From NCBI GenBank assembly GCA_017455585.1, contig JAFSZU010000069.1, forward strand, positions 1 to 37,272: DNA of 37,272 nt, given 5' to 3'. The first letter of the stretch is position 1, and every line of letters starts with the position of its first letter. The notes beneath the pieces were generated by a model. The model was given only the letters and a program-made list of their open reading frames with translations. It searched no databases and was not told the origin of the DNA. The position numbers and the translations under genes are program-made. Below, piece after piece: positions 31,139-37,272 of the stretch. Source of the DNA: Bacteroidaceae bacterium. Lineage in GTDB: Bacteria; Bacteroidota; Bacteroidia; Bacteroidales; Bacteroidaceae.

Positions 31139-31900
31139 ATGCAATTACCCGAGAACTTGAAGATAGGTTGCGAGAGTGTGCTTGACCTGCTGCTTCCACG
31201 CATGTGCAGCGGTTGCGGCCGGCCGCTGGCACGGACAGAGCAGTTCGTCTGTCCGCGGTGCCTGATGCAGTTGGATCGCGACACCGAGTGGGACTGGCAG
31301 AACAATCGACGCATTCTCCTTTGGCGCGAACACAAGGCATTGCAGCGGATGGGAGCCTTTGCTTTCTTCCGTCGCAAGTCCATCGCCGCCAACATGGTTC
31401 ATGAACTGAAATACCACGGTCAGCACAATCTGGGTGTGTGGATGGGGCGTCTGGCGGCCACGGAGTTGAGGGACAGCGGCTTGTTTGACGGAGTGGAGCG
31501 GCTGGTGCCCATACCTCTGACATGGCGTCGTCGTCTGCATCGGGGCTTCAACCAGGCCGAACGCATCGCAGCAGGGATGAGCCAGGTGCTGGACATCCCC
31601 GTGGAAACAGGCGCCCTGCGCCGTCTGCGCAACCGCGAGTCGCAGACCCACTTCACCCTGCACCAGCGCGTGGACAATGCCAGTAACATCTTCGGACTGA
31701 CGAAGAACGCCGGGCAGCTGGCCGCAAACAAACACGTGATGCTGGTGGATGACGTGATGACCACCGGCACAACAATGCTCAGTGCCATACAAGCCATGGA
31801 GACCCTGCCCGGCATACGCCTCTCCGCCTTCGCCTGGTCATGGGTCCACCTGCCCGAAATACTGACAATAGATACTTGTCGTTACAGAGTTAACAGATAA
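31139..31900 (+). CDS. ComF-family phosphoribosyltransferase-like protein
   Basis: The 253-residue protein has an N-terminal zinc knuckle (Cys23, Cys26, Cys38, Cys41 in CSGCGRPL and CPRC). A type I phosphoribosyltransferase fold follows, with the PRPP loop VMLVDDVMTTGTT (Asp204-Asp205). RGFNQAERIA and the NRESQTHFTLHQRVDN region are typical of ComF/GntX proteins. ComF is linked with DNA uptake in competent species, but in Bacteroidetes its role is unproven. It is the last gene of host-like base composition before the AT-rich island. Confidence 0.88.
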   Translation: MQLPENLKIGCESVLDLLLPRMCSGCGRPLARTEQFVCPRCLMQLDRDTEWDWQNNRRILLWREHKALQRMGAFAFFRRKSIAANMVHELKYHGQHNLGVWMGRLAATELRDSGLFDGVERLVPIPLTWRRRLHRGFNQAERIAAGMSQVLDIPVETGALRRLRNRESQTHFTLHQRVDNASNIFGLTKNAGQLAANKHVMLVDDVMTTGTTMLSAIQAMETLPGIRLSAFAWSWVHLPEILTIDTCRYRVNR

Positions 31901-31970
31901 GTAGTTGCACACAATTAGTTTTATCCTTTAGTCATGTAATTCTGTTCAGTTAGTTAAATATCGGGAAAAA

Positions 31971-32002
31971 TTGTGTTTTCTCAAAATATATTGTTAACTT
32001 TG
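31971..32002 (+). promoter_or_regulatory. Promoter of the Fic gene
   Basis: TAACTTTG at 31995-32002 has a TTG (31971-31973) 21 bp upstream. Transcription would start near 32009 and give a leader of about 145 nt before the Fic ATG. Confidence 0.7.
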
Positions 32003-32034
32003 TACCCAAATTATAAATACCGAGGTACGAATAT

Positions 32035-32121
32035 GCGTACACAGACATACACGGGCAACTAAGTTGGAAGAGCAAATCAATTCTCTTCTTTCCGGCGATA
32101 ATAATATGGATGTCTGTACGC
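32035..32121 (+). promoter_or_regulatory. Structured 5' leader of the Fic mRNA
   Basis: An imperfect outer inverted repeat (gcgtacacagacat at 32035-32048, atgtctgtacgc at 32110-32121; two extra bases on the left arm) encloses an inner gaagag/ctcttc stem (32067-32072, 32083-32088). The right arm overlaps the start of a short open frame. It matches no riboswitch I recognise. Confidence 0.5.
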
Positions 32122-32156
32122 TTTTGGCAATACAAAATAAAAAGATGAGCAAATGA
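32106..32156 (+). CDS. Possible 16-codon leader peptide overlapping the Fic start
   Basis: ATG at 32106 opens a frame of 16 codons (MDVCTLLAIQNKKMSK) whose TGA overlaps the Fic ATG as ATGA. The right arm of the leader inverted repeat lies within its first codons. Translational coupling to Fic is plausible, but no other evidence shows that the peptide is made. Confidence 0.3.
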   Translation: MDVCTLLAIQNKKMSK

Positions 32157-33331
32157 AAGAGGAACTGAAGAAACGATTTATTGATGCCCTCCGAGAATAC
32201 CATTTGCTGGGAATTGCAGAACAGATAGACTACCAGAAGTTCTATCTGTACTCTATCATTACCCATTCCACTGCCATTGAGGGTTCTACGGTGACGGAAA
32301 TCGAAAACCAGTTGCTGTTCGACGAGGGAATCACAGCCAAAGGCCGCAGCTTACAAGAGCAGATGATGAACCTTGACTTGAAAGCGGCATACGAGCACTC
32401 TATGCAATTGGCCCATCAGCATACAGACTTCTCCATTGATATGCTGAAAGAATTGTCTGCCATCGTAATGAAGAATACAGGTGCTTCATACAACACAGCA
32501 CAAGGTTCATTCAATGCCTCGAAAGGAGACCTTCGACTTGTAGGCGTTACGGCTGGCATTGGTGGACGTTCCTATATGAATTACCAGAAGGTGCCCGCCA
32601 AGTTAGCGGAGTTATGCCAGCTGATTAACCGACGGAGAAGCGAGCTCAGAGCGAAGCTTGCTTCGACTATGACGAGTCTTGACGGAGGTCGACTAAAGGT
32701 CAATCAACGTCAGCAAACGCTGTTGCAAAGCACCGATATTATTGAGCAGTATCTGCTGAGTTTCGGTGCCCACTATCAGCTTGTGACCATCCATCCGTGG
32801 GTAGATGGCAATGGTCGCATGTCACGTTTGGTGATGAACCATCTGCAATATGAGTTCGGATTGGTGCCCGTGAAAATAGTCAAGGAGGACAAGGCCGAAT
32901 ATATCCAGGCTCTGATAGATTCTCGTGAACAAGAGTCACTTGAACCTTTCCGTGAATTTATGATGGAGGAGCACACCAGAAACATCACCAAAGAGATAGA
33001 AGCATTTAAGAAATCGCAGAACGATGACTTTGTCGACTTCCGTCACGACTCGGCCGTTCAAGCAAGCTTGACGACGCTCACGGCCCCGTCAGTTGACCCG
33101 ATAAAAGCCGCTTCTGACCCGATAAAATCGTTTGATGACCCGATAAAAGGAAAACTCTATCAGGCTGTCGAGCAGGATGGTACACTCAATTATGCAGAAT
33201 ACGGCGTCCGAATAGGCGTTTCAGAAGCCACCGTCAAGCGTCGTCTCGGAGAACTGAAAAATGATGGTTTCATCATCCGGGTCGGCAGCAATAAGACAGG
33301 CCATTGGGAAATAGTAAAAACAACAAAATAA
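32153..33331 (+). CDS. Fic-domain protein with N-terminal inhibitory motif and C-terminal winged helix
   Basis: The 392-residue protein has the Fic core HPWVDGNGRMSR with catalytic His214. It probably transfers AMP or another nucleotide group to target proteins. The inhibitory motif STAIEG (Ser39-Glu43-Gly44) precedes the core, which marks a class II, self-inhibited Fic. The C-terminus has three DPIK repeats (about 313-335) followed by a helix-turn-helix (RIGVSEATVKRRLGELKNDGFI) that may bind DNA or regulate its own gene. About 25 residues (162-187) look inserted before TLLQSTDI. It is the first gene of the AT-rich island. No antitoxin gene was recognised. Confidence 0.9.
   Translation: MKEELKKRFIDALREYHLLGIAEQIDYQKFYLYSIITHSTAIEGSTVTEIENQLLFDEGITAKGRSLQEQMMNLDLKAAYEHSMQLAHQHTDFSIDMLKELSAIVMKNTGASYNTAQGSFNASKGDLRLVGVTAGIGGRSYMNYQKVPAKLAELCQLINRRRSELRAKLASTMTSLDGGRLKVNQRQQTLLQSTDIIEQYLLSFGAHYQLVTIHPWVDGNGRMSRLVMNHLQYEFGLVPVKIVKEDKAEYIQALIDSREQESLEPFREFMMEEHTRNITKEIEAFKKSQNDDFVDFRHDSAVQASLTTLTAPSVDPIKAASDPIKSFDDPIKGKLYQAVEQDGTLNYAEYGVRIGVSEATVKRRLGELKNDGFIIRVGSNKTGHWEIVKTTK
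32637..32715. repeat. Probable in-frame insert within fic
   Basis: This segment encodes the extra residues between NRRR and TLLQSTDI, a join that is continuous in the Fic proteins I remember. It contains inverted repeats (cgaag/cttcg near 32652-32666 and tcgac/gtcga flanking the next stretch) and reads through without stop codons. Confidence 0.4.
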
Positions 33332-33339
33332 AGTAATAA

Positions 33340-33571
33340 CCCGCCATTTCTAAACATCTGAATAACATTTTCAAAAGTGAGGAGTTGGACGAAGATTCAG
33401 TTCATTCCATTTTGGAATATACTGCTAATGATGGGAAACTCTACAAAATCAAGTTCTACAACCTTGATGCCATCCTTCGGCTATCGCTCAACAATATTCA
33501 TGGGATATAACAAGAGTATCTTTCTCGTAACATCTTATTCACGATTCAGAACGCTAATTGAGAGAACATGA
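33340..33571 (+). pseudogene. Frameshifted remnant of a RhuM-family gene
   Basis: From 33340 one frame reads ISKHLNNIFKSEELDEDS and then GKLYKIKFYNLDAIL, which resembles the middle of RhuM proteins (a KHLKNIFEEGELDE-like block followed by a YYNLDAIISVGYRV-like block). That frame stops at 33508-33510. The expected GYR continues in another frame (FGYRSTIF near 33475-33505), showing a frameshift. Both the N-terminal part and most of the C-terminal part are missing. RhuM genes are often found beside restriction-modification systems, which fits the neighbours. Confidence 0.6.
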
Positions 33572-34005
33572 AAAAAGAGGCAACCATCCTACCAAATCAT
33601 ACTGAACTGGAGAAACAGTTTGAGTATATAAACATCCTCATTGAGCAACACCGTTCATCGGCTATAGCTAAAGTGAATACGGAGGCCTTGCTGACAAATT
33701 GGGAGGTGGGACAATACGTTTCTCAGCAGTTGAAGTCAGCCCGTTGGGGAGCCAAGGTGGTCAGCGATTTGGCTGACTATCTGAAGCGTATGAATCCGAA
33801 ACGGCGAGGCTTTGGTAAGCGTCATCTGTATAATATGGTCAAGTTTTATGATACTTACAGCACCGAGGAATTCAACAGTTTGGGAATGCAACTACGTTTG
33901 GATGAATTTGTGCAATTGCCAATTGCACAAATTGAAGAGAGCGGAATTGTGCAGTCACTGCCTGCACAATTGATTCCGAATGGAAGTCAAAACAGTTGGA
34001 GTTAG
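33568..34005 (+). CDS. Truncated DUF1016 (YhcG-type) protein, N-terminal part only
   Basis: The 145-residue product matches the DUF1016 N-terminal domain: LIEQHRSSAIAKVNTEALLTNWEVGQYVSQQL, then LADYLKRMNPKRRGFGKRHLYNMVKFYDTY. Full-length relatives have about 350 residues and end with a PD-(D/E)XK nuclease domain, which is wholly absent here. The frame stops after QNSWS, about where the linker to the nuclease domain begins. It overlaps the end of the RhuM remnant by 4 bp and lies 80 bp before the restriction-modification gene. It may be a dead fragment or a surviving N-terminal domain. Confidence 0.75.
   Translation: MKKEATILPNHTELEKQFEYINILIEQHRSSAIAKVNTEALLTNWEVGQYVSQQLKSARWGAKVVSDLADYLKRMNPKRRGFGKRHLYNMVKFYDTYSTEEFNSLGMQLRLDEFVQLPIAQIEESGIVQSLPAQLIPNGSQNSWS
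33905..33933. repeat. 29-bp near-perfect palindrome in the DUF1016 fragment
   Basis: Arms AATTTGTGCAATTG (33905-33918) and its complement (33920-33933) flank one central base. A second pair, aattgtgcag/ctgcacaatt, follows within about 40 bp. The DNA encodes the repeated VQLPIAQI and VQSLPAQL peptides. Confidence 0.8.
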
Positions 34006-34059
34006 TAGGTAACTACAATACACTTAGTGGGTAACTCGGAAAAGTTAGTGGGGAAGTCA
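34001..34059 (+). repeat. Three imperfect direct repeats upstream of the restriction-modification gene
   Basis: Units gttagtaggtaactac (34001), cttagtgggtaactcg (34023) and gttagtggggaagtca (34044) are 22 and 21 bp apart, ending 26 bp before the ATG at 34086. A ggaagtcaaaa block occurs both before and after the set. They may be operator sites or traces of recombination. No TAnnTTTG box is seen here. Confidence 0.5.
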
Positions 34060-34085
34060 AAATATACGTATATTATCACATTAAT

Positions 34086-37000
34086 ATGGCAAGCAAACAG
34101 AAGCATAGCATTGAGGAAATAGCGGAGCAATGGGCTAAAGAGCAGCTGAAAGGAATAAAGCTCTACGCCAAGAACGATTTCATTAATTCGCAAATTGAAA
34201 AGGCTTTAAAAACTGCTCCTTCCAAAAAAGGAGGTAAAGGGCCTAATTACCCCGACATTAAATGCATGATTCCAACAGCAGAAGGGGACATTCCCGTGAT
34301 GATTGAAGTTAAGGGAATGGAAGATGCGCTCATAAAGAATGATGAAGAAACAGGGTTGCCCGACAATGAGACAAAGAAAGGCGAGCCAAACTTTGCAAAT
34401 ATCTCCAAATATGCCGTCAATGGAGCAGTACACTATGCCAATGCCGTCGTGCGACATACGACATATAAGGAGGTGATAGCCATCGGAGTAAATGGATATG
34501 AGGAGGAAACAGGCGAAATCGTTTATGAAGTCAGTGCTTGGTATCTCTCGCGCAAGAATCTTTTTGTTCCAAAAGAAATTGGACGTTACAACAACCTCTC
34601 TTTTTTGTTGAAAAAATATCAGCAGACATTGTTGAAACAGATTGCTAATATCGACCTTACCGAAGAAGAAATAGAACAGCAGAAATCCAACCTAGAGGAT
34701 GATATTGAGCACAAACTTAAGGAATTAAACCAAAAGATGCAGGATGAACTACGTATTGTGGTTAATCAACGTGTGCAACTTGTTACAGGCTTGATTATGG
34801 CAGGGCTTGGCGTAAAGAATGATAATGGCACATACAAAGTACATCCGTTACAAGAAGATGAGCTACGCGGTGATAGAGACTCTGAGAACAATGATGGTGC
34901 TGTCATCATCAGTAAAGTTAAGTCTTACTTGAAGGATAAGAGTCTTCCAGCGGAAAAGATAGAAATGATAGTCGACATCCTTAAAGTTGTTTTTATTGGT
35001 TCAGGTTTAGAGAAACCAGACAATGGAGAAAGTAAACTTAAAACATTGTATCGCGTCATTAAATCGGATATTATTCCTTTTCTCACTGGCGAACTACACA
35101 ATTTAGACTTCACGGGTAGATTGTTCAATGTACTCAACGCTTGGGTCTCCGTCCCCGATGGAGACAAGAACGACGTGGTGCTTACACCACGTTCCGTTAC
35201 TGAACTGATGGCAAAACTCTGTCTAGTTGATAAAAACTCATACGTATGGGACTTTGCAACAGGTTCTGCAGGATTCCTTATTTCTGCTATGCATTTGATG
35301 ATTGCAGATGCCAACAAAATTACAGACCCAAAAGAAAAGGCAGAAAAGATTCTGCATATCAAAACAGAACAGTTGCTTGGCATTGAAAAACTATCTGATA
35401 TATATCTATTGGCAGTGCTTAATATGATTTTGATGAAAGACGGTTCTGCCAATATCATACATGGTAATTCACTGACCGAATTCAAGGGCAATTATGAACA
35501 AGGTGAGATGAAAGGTAAACCTTTCCCTGCTGATGTGTTTCTGTTGAATCCGCCTTATTCCGCTCCTGGCAAGGGTTTTGTATTTGTAAAACGAGCTCTA
35601 CAGATGATGACACATAAAGGAATGGCAGCTGTTCTTATACAAGAAAATGCTGGTAGTGGCAATGGTTTACCATATACAAAAGAGATTCTTAAAAATAATA
35701 CGCTTGTAGCTTCAATTAAGATGCCAATAGACTTGTTCATTGGGAAATCAACAGTAGAGACAGCTATATATGTGTTTAAGGTAGGTACACCCCACACAAG
35801 AAAAGCAGTGGTAAGATTCATCGACTTCTCAAATGACGGTTATTCACGTACGAACCGTCGTCATTCCAGTCAAAGTGTGAATCTTCGTGATACCAATAAT
35901 GCTCGCGAGCGTTATGCTGAGGTTGCAAGTTTAGTACAATATGGCAAAGGAGTCAATAATGAGAATCTTAAATACTATAGAGGCTCTTTTATAGAAGACT
36001 ATATAACACTTAAAGGTAACGATTGGACTTATGGGCAACACAAGCAAATAGAAACAATACCTACGGAAGAGGATTTTCGCAAGATAGTAAAAGAGTACCT
36101 TGCTTGGCGAGTGTCTGAAGTCATCAAACAGGATGAAGGAAAAATGGGGAGACCTGCCTGGGCAATGAGAGAGCCCGAAGGTGGATATAAAAGTTTTAAG
36201 ATAGGAGACCTCTTTAGAATTCAGAAAGGGAAACGTTTGACAAAGGCAAACATGATTCCTGGTGATATCAATTTCATCGGTGCCACCTCTGCCAACAATG
36301 GCCTGACTGCAAGGATTGGTAATGTCGGACATGTTCATCCAGCAGGTACAATAACTGTAACTTACAATGGTTCTGTAGGTGAAGCTTTCTATCAAAGAGA
36401 GCCTTTCTGGGCCTCTGATGACGTGAATGTCCTATATCCGAAATTCCCAATGAACGAACTTGTCGCACTCTATTTCTTAGCTCCATTTATTAAGAAAGGC
36501 AAAGGTTATGGTTACAGTTATAAGTGGACTAAAGATAAAATGAAAAAAGATAAAATCCTCTTACCTGTTACTTTGGAAGGTAAAATAGATTTTGTTTTTA
36601 TTGAGAAGCAAATGCGTGAACTTGAAGAGAATCGCATAATTGAACTTGTAGCCGAACGTAAGTACGAGTTAGAGATGTATCGTAAGGTTTTAGACAAGCA
36701 GTCAACAGAGATAGCAGAAACTAAAATTATGGTATCTAATTCCAATTATTCTGAAGAAGAGGACGCAGAACTTCTTATGGCTGCTGAGCCTTTCAATCGT
36801 TACAAGTGGAAAGGGTTCGACCAAAGTATCAGTGATTTCTTTGGTGCTAATAAGACTATCCTGATAGGTTGTTACAAGGGAAAAGAATATCAAGAATGGA
36901 TTCGATCTCACAAAATATATAATATAAGGTTAGGTAAGACTAAAGGTTCAATGGAGGCAAACCGAGAACTCTTTGAGAGTGCATCTTTATTAGTCCTCTA

Positions 37001-37241
37001 TGAATTGGGAAAACCAGACAAATTGAGTGCATATAAGATAACTGGCCATCATGAGATAAGCAAAGACGAACTGATAAAATTAGGCTACCCCAACAAGAAG
37101 CCCAGAAAGAATTATATAGCATTTGACATTAAAGCTCTTGGAAAGGATTTGACTTTCTTGGTCGAGCATCATCTAATTGAAAGACTGGTAGAACTGAATG
37201 TAAATAATGCAAAAGGAACTCCAGTATTTATAGAACCGTAA
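34086..37241 (+). CDS. Single-chain restriction-modification enzyme (type IIG/BcgI-like) with extra C-terminal domain
   Basis: This 1051-residue protein joins cutting, methylation and site recognition. Residues 1-150 carry PD-(D/E)XK nuclease residues: Asp57 in YPDIK, then Glu74 and Lys76 in IEVKG. A gamma-type N6-adenine methyltransferase follows, with motif I FATGSAG (390-396) and motif IV NPPY (488-491). About residues 700-880 resemble a type I HsdS/BcgI target-recognition domain (FKIGDLFRIQKGKRLTKANM) ending in a helical segment. The last 150 residues (from about 903) are extra and unidentified. One chain without a second specificity half suggests a short asymmetric recognition site. The gene is complete and intact beside two decayed genes. 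Confidence 0.87.
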   Translation: MASKQKHSIEEIAEQWAKEQLKGIKLYAKNDFINSQIEKALKTAPSKKGGKGPNYPDIKCMIPTAEGDIPVMIEVKGMEDALIKNDEETGLPDNETKKGEPNFANISKYAVNGAVHYANAVVRHTTYKEVIAIGVNGYEEETGEIVYEVSAWYLSRKNLFVPKEIGRYNNLSFLLKKYQQTLLKQIANIDLTEEEIEQQKSNLEDDIEHKLKELNQKMQDELRIVVNQRVQLVTGLIMAGLGVKNDNGTYKVHPLQEDELRGDRDSENNDGAVIISKVKSYLKDKSLPAEKIEMIVDILKVVFIGSGLEKPDNGESKLKTLYRVIKSDIIPFLTGELHNLDFTGRLFNVLNAWVSVPDGDKNDVVLTPRSVTELMAKLCLVDKNSYVWDFATGSAGFLISAMHLMIADANKITDPKEKAEKILHIKTEQLLGIEKLSDIYLLAVLNMILMKDGSANIIHGNSLTEFKGNYEQGEMKGKPFPADVFLLNPPYSAPGKGFVFVKRALQMMTHKGMAAVLIQENAGSGNGLPYTKEILKNNTLVASIKMPIDLFIGKSTVETAIYVFKVGTPHTRKAVVRFIDFSNDGYSRTNRRHSSQSVNLRDTNNARERYAEVASLVQYGKGVNNENLKYYRGSFIEDYITLKGNDWTYGQHKQIETIPTEEDFRKIVKEYLAWRVSEVIKQDEGKMGRPAWAMREPEGGYKSFKIGDLFRIQKGKRLTKANMIPGDINFIGATSANNGLTARIGNVGHVHPAGTITVTYNGSVGEAFYQREPFWASDDVNVLYPKFPMNELVALYFLAPFIKKGKGYGYSYKWTKDKMKKDKILLPVTLEGKIDFVFIEKQMRELEENRIIELVAERKYELEMYRKVLDKQSTEIAETKIMVSNSNYSEEEDAELLMAAEPFNRYKWKGFDQSISDFFGANKTILIGCYKGKEYQEWIRSHKIYNIRLGKTKGSMEANRELFESASLLVLYELGKPDKLSAYKITGHHEISKDELIKLGYPNKKPRKNYIAFDIKALGKDLTFLVEHHLIERLVELNVNNAKGTPVFIEP

Positions 37242-37272
37242 AAAAGTACTATTGAGATATGGGTGTTTTTGA

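Overview
The window looks like a chromosomal piece from a Bacteroidales bacterium, most likely a Prevotella relative. The reasons are repeated TAnnTTTG -7 promoter boxes with a TTG-type box about 19-21 bp upstream, the absence of clear Shine-Dalgarno sequences, signal peptides that end in AQ, many small outer-membrane barrels, a BspA-type leucine-rich repeat, and the gene order DUF177-rpmF-fabH-era-der. No rRNA, tRNA or CRISPR array was recognised.

Layout. 1-1.6 kb: the tail of an unknown gene, then an ATPase/nuclease of the DUF234 type. 1.7-4.5 kb (minus): a FadL-like outer-membrane protein and a Gly/Tyr/Ser-rich exported protein. 4.9-12.5 kb (plus): fabD, a GH13 lipoprotein, a 1317-residue DUF4011-type helicase/nuclease and a drug/metabolite exporter. 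12.8-13.8 kb (minus): two membrane proteins. 13.9-17.1 kb (minus): a tight operon of outer-membrane barrel, LRR-caspase, mtnN and luxS. 17.4-18.0 kb: another outer-membrane barrel. 18.3-23.7 kb (minus): der, era, fabH, rpmF, DUF177 and a sensor kinase (ribosome assembly, lipid initiation and envelope sensing). 23.9-31.9 kb (plus): a clostripain-like lipoprotein, a small unknown protein, aminopeptidase P, a C1B cysteine peptidase, a GH20 hexosaminidase, an ABC ATPase and a ComF-like protein. This last run looks like a peptide and amino-sugar scavenging cluster.

31.9-37.3 kb is visibly AT-richer and reads as an acquired defence-type island. It holds a Fic protein with a structured leader, a frameshifted RhuM remnant, a truncated DUF1016 (YhcG-type) gene, and a long one-polypeptide restriction-modification enzyme with an extra C-terminal domain.

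The most unusual feature is repetitive DNA. Many gaps between genes carry their own short tandem array, often with a 7-bp unit and elsewhere 9, 15, 18 or 22 bp. Palindromic elements also sit in frame inside coding genes: up to three in the helicase, one heptamer-array element in the ABC ATPase, and probably one in Fic. An element related to the largest helicase insert lies between der and era. A 22-bp hairpin-forming repeat occurs as arrays at two loci about 7 kb apart. The second theme worth attention is the operon that joins a secreted caspase-like peptidase to the two S-adenosylhomocysteine recycling enzymes. All assignments are by reading motifs; no database search was possible.
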